A DNA stretch of 64,000 nucleotides from Thalassobaculaceae bacterium (lineage in GTDB: Bacteria; Pseudomonadota; Alphaproteobacteria; Thalassobaculales; Thalassobaculaceae): positions 39,693 through 103,692 of the forward strand of contig JARGOG010000008.1 of the NCBI GenBank assembly GCA_029212785.1, in the 5' to 3' direction. The position numbers were made by a program, and so were the translations under genes. This document shows positions 57,288-64,000 of this stretch, in pieces; positions within the stretch are counted from its first letter, which is position 1; every line of letters begins with the position of its first letter. The notes below the pieces were generated by a model that searched no databases, was not told where the DNA came from, and saw nothing but the letters and a program-made list of their open reading frames with translations.

Positions 57288-58439
57288 CTACCAGCCGTTC
57301 ACCCGATCCCAGAACGCGACCACCGGCTGCTTCGGCCCGTCCGACAGGCCGTCGACCACGGCGTAGCGGTCGTACATCGCCGCGGTCATGCACACATGGT
57401 TGGGCAGCACATGGACCCGGCTGCCGATCGGCAGGATCGCCGGGTCGACCCCCGCACCGGCGATCCGACCATGCTCCTGATGCACCGCCTCGACGGTCAG
57501 GCCCGGAAGTGGCCGGCCGAACGCGTCGGTCAGCAGACCGAACCCGCAATCGCGCGGCTGCGCCTGGGTCGAGCGGTCCTTGGACAGCGCCAGGGCGCCC
57601 GCATCGATATGCGCGCTCCCCTCATTCGGGCGCAGATTCGTAACGCTGGCCATCACGGTCACGGCGATGTCCTCAAGCCCACAGCAGCCGACACCCGACT
57701 GGAACAGATCCATGAACATATAGACGCCCGGGCGCATCTCGGTGACCCCGTCCAAGTTGCGGGCGAACAGGGCGCCGGGGGTCGAGCCGACGCTGACGAC
57801 CGGACAGGCATGGCCGGCCTGGCGCAAACGTTCGGCCGCGAGAACCGCCCCCGCGCGCTCGGCCTCGGCGACCTCGGCAACCGCATCCGCGCCCCGGCAC
57901 CCGTAGGTGTGGCCGGCATGGGCGAGAATGCCCCGCACCTCCTGGCCGCCGTCGCGCAGGATCCCGGCGATCTCCATGAGCTCTGCCGCCCGCGCCTCGA
58001 TCCCGCCGCGGTGCTCGCCGACATCGACCTCGATCATCACCGCGAACTGCACGCCGAGCGCCTTGGCGGTGGCGACGATCTCCGTGGCGATGACCGCGTT
58101 GTCGGTCGTGACCGCCAGATCGACGCCGCGGGCCAGCAGGCCGGCGGCCTGATTCAGCCGCGACGGCGAAATGCCGACGGCAAGCGTGATGTCGGAGAAG
58201 CCGTTCTCGGCGAAGTATTGAGCCTCCCGCAGGGTGGAGACGGTGATCGGACCGGCATCGCCCCCCAGTGCCCGGCGTGCGACCTCCGCCGACTTGGCCG
58301 TCTTGCAATGCGGGCGCAGCCGCACACCCAGCGCATCCGCGCGGGCGCGCATTCGGGCCAAATTGCGTTCCATCTTGCTGCGGTCGAGCACCAGGCAGGG
58401 GGTCGGCAGATCGCCGAGGGTCGGCGCGACATCACTCAC
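57288..58439 (-). CDS. DSD1-family PLP enzyme (D-threonine aldolase / D-serine dehydratase type)
   Basis: A 383-residue fold-type III PLP enzyme of the D-threonine aldolase/eukaryotic-type D-serine dehydratase family. The N-terminal alanine-racemase-like barrel has LPTPCLVLDRSKMERNLARM and the PLP lysine in PHCKTAKSAE. The C-terminal domain has the metal-ligand pair His-Cys in LPNHVCMTA, as in D-serine dehydratase. The substrate is likely a D- or beta-hydroxy-amino acid. The start: AAGGAG lies six bases before a GTG at 58439, while the ATG at 58445 directly abuts it, so GTG is favoured. It is the last gene of the minus-strand cassette, 71 bases after the glycosyltransferase stop. Confidence 0.85.
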   Translation of the reverse strand: MSDVAPTLGDLPTPCLVLDRSKMERNLARMRARADALGVRLRPHCKTAKSAEVARRALGGDAGPITVSTLREAQYFAENGFSDITLAVGISPSRLNQAAGLLARGVDLAVTTDNAVIATEIVATAKALGVQFAVMIEVDVGEHRGGIEARAAELMEIAGILRDGGQEVRGILAHAGHTYGCRGADAVAEVAEAERAGAVLAAERLRQAGHACPVVSVGSTPGALFARNLDGVTEMRPGVYMFMDLFQSGVGCCGLEDIAVTVMASVTNLRPNEGSAHIDAGALALSKDRSTQAQPRDCGFGLLTDAFGRPLPGLTVEAVHQEHGRIAGAGVDPAILPIGSRVHVLPNHVCMTAAMYDRYAVVDGLSDGPKQPVVAFWDRVNGW

Positions 58440-58510
58440 GGTCATCTCCTTGCTGGCAGCTCCGGGCCAGGATCTTCATGCCGGGATTCGTTTCCGAATA
58501 GCACACCGTC

Positions 58511-59404
58511 TCAGGTCGGAACGAATATCCCGTACTGCCCGTCCTTGCCCCGTACCAGCGCGCCGCGCTTGTTGTGCGCCGTGGCGACGGCCTGTCGGAC
58601 CTTGCCCTGCTCCGGTACCAACTCGATGCGGATGCCGAACTTCGCCTCGAGCGCCCGGCGCCCCGCGTCGTCCAGCTTGCTGAGGAAGGCGATGGCCGTC
58701 TCGTTGCCTTCAACCTTGGCATCGGACTCCAGGTCGTAGGGCACCGCGAGATTGAAGCGTTCATACTGGTGGGCATGGGTCAGGCGGTAGTGGTACAGCG
58801 CCTGACCGAGCCAGGCGAGGACATAGGGCCGGCTGATCAGCGCCTGGGAGAAGAACACGTCGTGGACCCGGCTCAGAGCCTTGGGCACGCGCGTCCAGTC
58901 GCCGACATGGTCGAGCCCCCTGCCCGCCAGCGCCAGACCGCTCGCCGGCATGAAATTGTAGAAGGTCCCGCCGATCTGCCGCGCCGAGCCGTGCGCCCAG
59001 ACCCCGATATGCTGCCAGGTCAGATTGCGCGCCGGACGCATGTTCCGGTCGTAATAGGCATGCGGGACCGAGATGACCTCGGCACCGACTGCCTGGTGCG
59101 TGCGAACCAGGGCGGCCGCGAAGCCGGGATCGACTCGATCGTCGGCATCGACATAGACGACGATCTCATAGCCATTCTGAACCGCCCAGGCACCACCGGC
59201 GGCGCGCGGTGTTCCGCCGCTATCATTGGCCGCGTCGGAGAGGGACAGATTGATCCGGCCGTCGCCGTCATAGGCCGGGTTGTACAGCCCGTCGCCGACC
59301 AGCACATGGGTCACCCGATGACTCTGCGCGGCAACGGACGCGATCATGGCCTGAACCCAGGCTTCGGGCTCGTCGCGATAGGGGGTGACAACGGCGACCT
59401 TCAC
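58511..59404 (-). CDS. Family-2-like glycosyltransferase
   Basis: A 297-residue GT-A fold protein. The start VKVAVVTPYRDEPEAWVQAM and the DxD-type metal motif YVDADDRVDP (about residue 86) identify a GT2-like nucleotide-sugar-dependent transferase. A later region has NFMPASGLALAGRGLDH. No membrane helices are visible. The start is GTG with GGAGA six bases before it. The acceptor is unknown. It lies 24 bases after the dehydrogenase gene in the cassette. Confidence 0.75.
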   Translation of the reverse strand: MKVAVVTPYRDEPEAWVQAMIASVAAQSHRVTHVLVGDGLYNPAYDGDGRINLSLSDAANDSGGTPRAAGGAWAVQNGYEIVVYVDADDRVDPGFAAALVRTHQAVGAEVISVPHAYYDRNMRPARNLTWQHIGVWAHGSARQIGGTFYNFMPASGLALAGRGLDHVGDWTRVPKALSRVHDVFFSQALISRPYVLAWLGQALYHYRLTHAHQYERFNLAVPYDLESDAKVEGNETAIAFLSKLDDAGRRALEAKFGIRIELVPEQGKVRQAVATAHNKRGALVRGKDGQYGIFVPT

Positions 59405-59428
59405 GGTCGGTTCTCCGATTCAGTTCGG

Positions 59429-60376
59429 TCAGGCCACGCGATGCAACAGGTCGCGACCCGCGCGCAGCCGGTTGATGTTCTCCGACGCCACGGCAAGGCT
59501 GCGCTCCAACGTGCCGAGCGTGAAGAACGCCACATGCGGCGCCAGCACGACATTGTCCAGCGCGAAAAGCGGATTGCCGGCGGGCGACGGCTCTTCGGCG
59601 AAGACGTCGAGCCCGGCTCCCATCAGGCGGCCGGCGGACAGTGCCGCCGCCAGTGCCTCCTCGTCGACCAGCGGGCCGCGCGCCGTATTGACGAGGATCG
59701 CTCCCGGTTTCATCCGGGAGATGGCGCTGCCGTCCAGCCAATGGCGGGTCTCATCCACCAGCGGGATGTGCAGGGAGATGATGTCGGACTCCGCCAGCAG
59801 CGTGGCCTTGTCGACCCAGGCCGGGATCGCCGGATCCGGCGCGCCGCGCTTGGTGAACAGCACCCGCGCGCCCATGGCGGTCAGCACCGGAGTCAGCAGT
59901 TGCGGCACCGATCCGTTGCCGACCAGACCGACGGTCTTGCCAGCAATCTCGCCGAGCGTGTCCTGCATTGCCGGCGGCCAGCCCCAACCGTCGCCGCGCG
60001 CGGTACGGGCATGGAACACCGGCAACCGGCGCAGGCAGGCCAGCATCAGCAGGAGCGTCATCTCGGACACGGCCTGACTGTTGGTGCCGGGCATGTTGCA
60101 GACGGCGATGCCGCGCTCCCTGGCGGCGTCCAGATCGATGGTGTTGACCCCGACGCCGATCTTCTGCACCAGCTTGAGCTTCGGCGCCGCCGCCATGTGC
60201 TCCGCCGTCACCGGTTCCAGGTTGTGCAGCAGCACGTCGGTATCGGCCATCTGCTCCAGGAATCCGTCATGGTCGCGCTCCGAGCAGATCGCGACCCGAA
60301 GCCCCTCGTCCTCCGCCATCCGGGTCAACCGGTCGCGCAGCCAGGGGCCGACATCGTAGTGATAAAGAACCTTCAT
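59429..60376 (-). CDS. D-isomer-specific 2-hydroxyacid dehydrogenase
   Basis: A 315-residue NAD-dependent oxidoreductase. The catalytic set is visible: Arg in NTARGPLVDEEAL, Glu in DVFAEEP and His in LAPHVAFFTLGTLER. The dinucleotide loop reads GLVGNGSVPQLL rather than the usual GxGxxG, a variant seen in a sub-branch of the family. It reduces a 2-oxoacid or oxidises a 2-hydroxyacid; the substrate is unknown. It lies 20 bases after the enolase-like gene. Confidence 0.85.
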   Translation of the reverse strand: MKVLYHYDVGPWLRDRLTRMAEDEGLRVAICSERDHDGFLEQMADTDVLLHNLEPVTAEHMAAAPKLKLVQKIGVGVNTIDLDAARERGIAVCNMPGTNSQAVSEMTLLLMLACLRRLPVFHARTARGDGWGWPPAMQDTLGEIAGKTVGLVGNGSVPQLLTPVLTAMGARVLFTKRGAPDPAIPAWVDKATLLAESDIISLHIPLVDETRHWLDGSAISRMKPGAILVNTARGPLVDEEALAAALSAGRLMGAGLDVFAEEPSPAGNPLFALDNVVLAPHVAFFTLGTLERSLAVASENINRLRAGRDLLHRVA

Positions 60377-60396
60377 GCCGCCGCGTATCCCCTCTT

Positions 60397-61692
60397 CTAT
60401 GACCGCCCCCAGGGATAGGCGGAGCGCACCGGCAGCGCCGCCCCGCTCGGAACCTGCTCGGCCAGTCGCAAGCCCTCGTTCCATTTCGCCATGCGCTCGG
60501 AGCGGGTGAATGACCCCACCTTGAGCTGCGGGATTGCCCAGCCCACGCCCAGATGGACGATGGTGACGTCCTCGGTCTCCCCGGACCGGGCCGACACGAT
60601 GGCGCCCCAGCCCATTTCCCGCGCGGAATCCAACGCCTCGCGCGTCTCGGTCAGGGTGCCGATCTGGTTCGGCTTGATCAGCGCCGTATTCCCCGCGCCG
60701 ATCCCGGCACAATGGGCGATCCGGGCGGCATTGGTCGTCACCAGGTCGTCGCCGACGATCTGCACGCCGGCGGGTGCGGCATGCGTGAAGCGCGCGAAGG
60801 CGGCCTCGTCATCCTCGCCCATCGGATCCTCGATCGAGACCACCGGATAGCGCGCGAGCCAGCCCAGCAGCATGTCGGCGAGCCCATCGCTGTCGATCTC
60901 GCGGCCGTCGCGGGCCAGCGTATAACGCCCGCCGGAACCGAAATCGGACGCGGCGATGTCGAGAGCGATCGCCACCTCGTCACCCGGCGCATGACCCGAC
61001 GCCTCGATCGCCCTGAGCAGGCAGTCCAGCGCCTCTTCGTTGCTGTCGAAGGCCGGCCAGAACCCGCCTTCATCCGCCACGCCCTGCAGCCTGCCGGCAT
61101 CGGCCAGGATTCGTCCGGCCGCGCGGTAGACATCGGCGGTCCAGTCGAGTGCCGTCGGGTAGTCCGGCGCTCCGACGGCAATCACCATGAAATCCTGCAC
61201 ATCGACGCGCCGGGCGGCATGGGCGCCGCCGCCGAGGATCTGGATTTCCGGCAGCGGCAGCGGCCCGGGCGGGGTGTCGCCGGCGAGATGGCGCCACAGC
61301 GGCAGTCCGGCCGAGGCGGCCGCCGCGTGGGCCAGCGCCATCGACGTCGCGATGATCGCGTTGCCACCGAGCCGGGATTTGTTCGGTGTGTCGTCGAGTG
61401 CGATCAGCGACCGATCGGCACCGGTTTGGTCATCGACCGCCATCCCCAGGAGCGCCGCCGCGATCTCGCCGTTCACGGAGGCGACCGCGCCCGTCACGTC
61501 GAGCCCCCCGAAGGCGGTCCCACCGTCGCGCCGGTCCAGCGCCTCGCCGGCGCCGGTGGAGGCCCCGGCCGGCGCGATCGCCCGTCCGCTCGCGCCGCTC
61601 GCCGTGCGGATCTCGACCTCGACCGTCGGGCGGCCGCGGCTGTCCCAGACCCTGCGGCCGACCACCGTCTTGATGGTATCGCTCATGCTCAT
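60397..61692 (-). CDS. Enolase paralogue with altered active site
   Basis: A 431-residue enolase-superfamily protein close in length and layout to glycolytic enolase. Metal ligands D245, E288 and D315, and catalytic E208, K340 and K391 are kept (DEGGF, ALDIAASDF, SIEDP, VGDDLV, LIKPNQIGTLTET). Three key positions differ: the loop PSGAST is PAGAST (A42), the Glu of 'QEFM' is Asp (D167), and the His of 'SHRSGETED' is Ala (A368). In true enolases these help bind and turn over 2-phosphoglycerate, so this is probably a different reaction. It overlaps the phosphotransferase gene by four bases (ATGA). Confidence 0.85.
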   Translation of the reverse strand: MSMSDTIKTVVGRRVWDSRGRPTVEVEIRTASGASGRAIAPAGASTGAGEALDRRDGGTAFGGLDVTGAVASVNGEIAAALLGMAVDDQTGADRSLIALDDTPNKSRLGGNAIIATSMALAHAAAASAGLPLWRHLAGDTPPGPLPLPEIQILGGGAHAARRVDVQDFMVIAVGAPDYPTALDWTADVYRAAGRILADAGRLQGVADEGGFWPAFDSNEEALDCLLRAIEASGHAPGDEVAIALDIAASDFGSGGRYTLARDGREIDSDGLADMLLGWLARYPVVSIEDPMGEDDEAAFARFTHAAPAGVQIVGDDLVTTNAARIAHCAGIGAGNTALIKPNQIGTLTETREALDSAREMGWGAIVSARSGETEDVTIVHLGVGWAIPQLKVGSFTRSERMAKWNEGLRLAEQVPSGAALPVRSAYPWGRS

Positions 61693-62708
61693 TCGCTTTC
61701 CCTGACCACAACCTTCGCCCAATCCGCCTGCAGAGCGGCCAATGTCGATGGCGGAGTCTTCAGCCACAGGATGGCCGCGTCGCGGACCCGCGACTTGTCC
61801 CGATCCTCCACCAGGTATTCCACCGGCGACTTGCCGTCGATCCGCGCCAGGAACAGGCCCGGCAGCAGGCGCGCCACCCGGGCCTCAAGCGCCGCCGCAT
61901 CCTCCCAGTCGACATGGGCGAAATAGGCCGCCGTCATCGTCTGAAAGCAGCGCAGGAAGCCCGACGCCGCTTTCGGCACCCACTGACACTTGAGCAGCAG
62001 ATGGTTGAGACAGAACGCCAGATCAAAGGCGGGATCACCCCACCAGGCGCATTCGGCGTCCAGAAACAGCGGCCCCGTCGGTCCGACCTGAATATTCTTC
62101 GGACTGACATCGCCATGCACCAGGCAGCGCTTCGTCGATGCCGTGCGCGCGACCAGGGCCGCGAGCTCGGCCGATACCTCCGGGCGCACCCGCCCGGCCG
62201 CCTCCAGATAGGGTTCCAGTCGAATGGCGTGAAAGATGCTGTCGGTCGGGAAGCGCGCCGCCAGCTCGGGCCGGGCGGCGGTCGCCGCGTGGATCCGCCC
62301 CAGCCGGTCGCCGACCGCATGGGCCACCGCCGGATCGGCGATCCCTGCGGCGAGATCGGCCTTCCAGAGCCGATGGTTCGACGGGTCGAGCCAGGCCATG
62401 GCGAACAATCCGCTGTCCGGGTCATGGCCCAGGATCTCGGGCACCGCTTCCGGCACCGCCTCAGCCACGGTCTCGAACCAGGCGACCTCGTATTCGTTGC
62501 GGATGACCGGGGCACGCCAGTCGGCGGCGACTTTCAGCTTGGCCAGCGCACGCTTCACGCAGAACGGGCCGCGCACCGCATCGACCCGCCAGATATCGGA
62601 GGCGACCCCACCGGTCAGCGCCGTCATCGCCGGCCGCTCGCCCGCCCCGACGAGACCGAGCCCCCGGAGCGACTCGAGCACCTCTGACGGCCCCTGGTCG
62701 CCGGTCAC
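61689..62708 (-). CDS. Phosphotransferase of the aminoglycoside-kinase (APH) fold
   Basis: A 339-residue small-molecule kinase. The catalytic loop CLVHGDVSPKNI and the metal-binding LFLDAECAWWGDPAFDLAF are intact; an N-lobe lysine is in FCVKRALAKLK. It probably phosphorylates a hydroxyl on a pathway intermediate or substrate. The start GTG overlaps the GNAT stop by four bases and its own stop overlaps the enolase-like start, so the four genes are coupled. Confidence 0.85.
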   Translation of the reverse strand: MTGDQGPSEVLESLRGLGLVGAGERPAMTALTGGVASDIWRVDAVRGPFCVKRALAKLKVAADWRAPVIRNEYEVAWFETVAEAVPEAVPEILGHDPDSGLFAMAWLDPSNHRLWKADLAAGIADPAVAHAVGDRLGRIHAATAARPELAARFPTDSIFHAIRLEPYLEAAGRVRPEVSAELAALVARTASTKRCLVHGDVSPKNIQVGPTGPLFLDAECAWWGDPAFDLAFCLNHLLLKCQWVPKAASGFLRCFQTMTAAYFAHVDWEDAAALEARVARLLPGLFLARIDGKSPVEYLVEDRDKSRVRDAAILWLKTPPSTLAALQADWAKVVVRESE

Positions 62709-63196
62709 GCCACGAGCTCCCGGGACATGAGCTGGACCTGCTTGCCGCCGGCCTCCTGGGTCCCGACCGCGCGGAAGCCGCGTCGCTCGTGAAACCGCAG
62801 CGACCCGGGATTGGGGGGATCGAGGTTCACCTCGCAGGTCAGCCGCCCCACGCCGAGCCGGCGGCCGGCCGCGGCGAAATCCTCATACAGCGCCGCCCCC
62901 AGGCCCGCGCCGCGACGGTGCTCGGACACGACCACCCGGTCGACATAGAGGAAGCTGTCATATTCCCGTTCGAACCAGCGGTAGTTCCGGCTGTCATAGG
63001 GTTTGCCGGGCTGCAGGGCGATCAGCACGGCTTCCGCCGCACCGCGCGGCCCGATCACCCGGAACAGGTCGGCCATGCCGGCAAAGCCGGCAAAGTCGTC
63101 GACGGTCAGGGCATTCACTGCAGGAACAGCGGCATTGTTGAGCTCCACCAGCGCCTCGTAGTCGCCGGTCTCGGCATCGCGAATTGTCTGTGTCAT
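62705..63196 (-). CDS. GNAT-family N-acetyltransferase
   Basis: A 163-residue GNAT acyltransferase. The acetyl-CoA loop is in VVVSEHRRGAGLGAALYEDF; the end LRFHERRGFRAVG is the typical C-terminal strand. It starts ATG inside the stop of the upstream dehydrogenase-like gene (ATGA). Substrate unknown; an amine or amino acid of the same pathway is likely. Confidence 0.85.
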   Translation of the reverse strand: MTQTIRDAETGDYEALVELNNAAVPAVNALTVDDFAGFAGMADLFRVIGPRGAAEAVLIALQPGKPYDSRNYRWFEREYDSFLYVDRVVVSEHRRGAGLGAALYEDFAAAGRRLGVGRLTCEVNLDPPNPGSLRFHERRGFRAVGTQEAGGKQVQLMSRELVA

Positions 63197-64000
63197 TCCG
63201 ATCGACGGCCGCGCGCCGCCCCTCCCCGTCCTCCCCGACGTCTTGGCGCCGGTATGTCTCGTCCCAGCATCACCAGCATGCCTGAAATGTCCACCGGTAG
63301 AGTGGTCCGGTCGATATGGGCCAGGGCATCCAACGAAAGCGCGTCGAGCAACGGCCGCGCGGTTCGCGACGGGTCCAGCGCCGCCGCCACATCGGCGCCG
63401 ACGCCAGACGTCGCGATCAGACAGGCCAGGGTCGCGGGCTGGGGAATACCGCCGGCGATCATGCCGTAGACCGCGAGCACCCGCGCCGGACCGAGACGCC
63501 GTTCCAGCAGACCGGCGATATCCAGAGCGAGGCTCGACGCATCGCCGGCCGTCGTCGCCATCAGACTGTCTGCGGCCCCGCCGTCACCGGCGTCGATCGC
63601 CAGCGCCGCCACGATCTCCCTCCCCTCGACCAGCCCGCCCACGCCCGGCGCCGGGCAATAGGCCGCCGCGGCGGGGCGCAGGGCCGCGTCCCGAAGCAGG
63701 AACGGACACCCCCGATCGTCCAGAATCAAAGAAGCGCCGCCGAGTGCCGCCACCCCGGTCAAGTCGGTCGCAACGGCAAAACTGGGCGCTACGCCACGGG
63801 GATCGATATTTGCGGATACTGCCGCAAGGTCCGTCAACGGATGGCGTTGGCCGGACATGAAGGCGACGAGCGTCGCCAGGTCGACAATCGCACCGGTGCC
63901 GACACCGACAACCGCATCGCACTGGTCGAAGTGATAGGCGCCGACACCTTCGGCGACGTCGCCGACGCTTGCCCCGCCCGCATGGTCGCCCGCATGGTCG
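63193..64000 (-). CDS. Iron-containing alcohol-dehydrogenase-fold protein, cut by the right edge
   Basis: At least 268 residues are visible; the start is beyond the right edge. The cofactor-like segment CDAVVGVGTGAIVDLATLVAF corresponds to GGGSxxDxAK of iron-dependent alcohol dehydrogenases, and 'VAPSFAVATDLTG' to the PTTAGTGS region. The usual metal motif (GxDALxH) does not appear downstream, and the C-terminal His ligands are not obvious, so it may be a non-metal or inactive family member. A basic tail ([19 protein letters not shown]) ends it. It heads the overlapping cassette in the visible order. Confidence 0.5.
   Translation of the reverse strand, partial: DHAGDHAGGASVGDVAEGVGAYHFDQCDAVVGVGTGAIVDLATLVAFMSGQRHPLTDLAAVSANIDPRGVAPSFAVATDLTGVAALGGASLILDDRGCPFLLRDAALRPAAAAYCPAPGVGGLVEGREIVAALAIDAGDGGAADSLMATTAGDASSLALDIAGLLERRLGPARVLAVYGMIAGGIPQPATLACLIATSGVGADVAAALDPSRTARPLLDALSLDALAHIDRTTLPVDISGMLVMLGRDIPAPRRRGGRGGAARGRRSE

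Noticed and set aside
58568..60418. A 614-residue plus-strand ORF opposite the glycosyltransferase and dehydrogenase
   Set aside because: Antisense frame without domain or ribosome site; the minus-strand genes carry all recognisable motifs.
1..64000. CRISPR arrays, insertion sequences, prophage, tRNA or rRNA genes
   Set aside because: No direct-repeat array, transposase, integrase, phage structural gene or cloverleaf-like sequence was found by reading through the intergenic gaps.
57288..64000. A phosphinothricin- or fosfomycin-type phosphonate pathway
   Set aside because: The enolase paralogue, hydroxyacid dehydrogenase, GNAT and iron-dehydrogenase fold recall such clusters, but the defining PEP mutase is not in the window, so I do not call it.

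Overview
The window is a gene-dense, high-GC stretch of an alphaproteobacterial chromosome, most like Rhodospirillales or relatives. The evidence is the presence and order of lineage-typical genes: divK-pleD beside rpmG, topA-rnr, an EipB-type DUF1849 protein, hdaA-ppk-ppx beside purMN, an aa3-oxidase subunit IV peptide, and a 1,214-residue PutA without a DNA-binding domain. I see no tRNA or rRNA gene, CRISPR array, insertion sequence, phage gene or att site. Every intergenic gap is below 300 bp.

Layout. 1-5.5 kb: start of a membrane sensor protein (cut by the left edge), a cupredoxin, the gatCAB amidotransferase operon, then ruvX and an AEC transporter on the other strand. 5.7-16.3 kb (+): a CoA-transferase, pyrB with a degenerate pyrC, plsY, dprA, topA and rnr. 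16.4-24.4 kb: a C-terminal-processing-protease-like lipoprotein, rpmG with a clear promoter and terminator, divK-pleD (-), a ROK sugar kinase, dinB with a zinc ribbon, eipB and a GGDEF protein. 24.4-36.3 kb: a SPOR lipoprotein, rnd, then a minus-strand run (DUF2066, perM, hdaA, an SDR, ppk, ppx) divergent from purMN. 36.4-44.9 kb: hupE-like gene, oxidase subunit IV, ndk, holC, putA, then an arsenic-type regulator/permease/MFS unit with two matching operator-like sites. 45-53.7 kb: xseB-ispA-dxs isoprenoid operon, an HDAC-like amidohydrolase and a two-gene RND efflux system.

53.9-57.2 kb holds two long pentapeptide-repeat proteins flanking a tiny secreted peptide and an unknown 124-residue protein. 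Each pentapeptide protein is an internal duplication that begins with the same helical module.

57.3-64 kb is the most unusual region. It is a tight minus-strand cassette: an iron-alcohol-dehydrogenase-fold protein cut by the right edge, a GNAT, an APH-fold phosphotransferase, an enolase paralogue with altered catalytic residues, a 2-hydroxyacid dehydrogenase, a family-2 glycosyltransferase and a D-amino-acid PLP enzyme. The first four are joined by 4-base ATGA/GTGA overlaps. It looks like an uncharacterised small-molecule pathway and is my best candidate for something undescribed.
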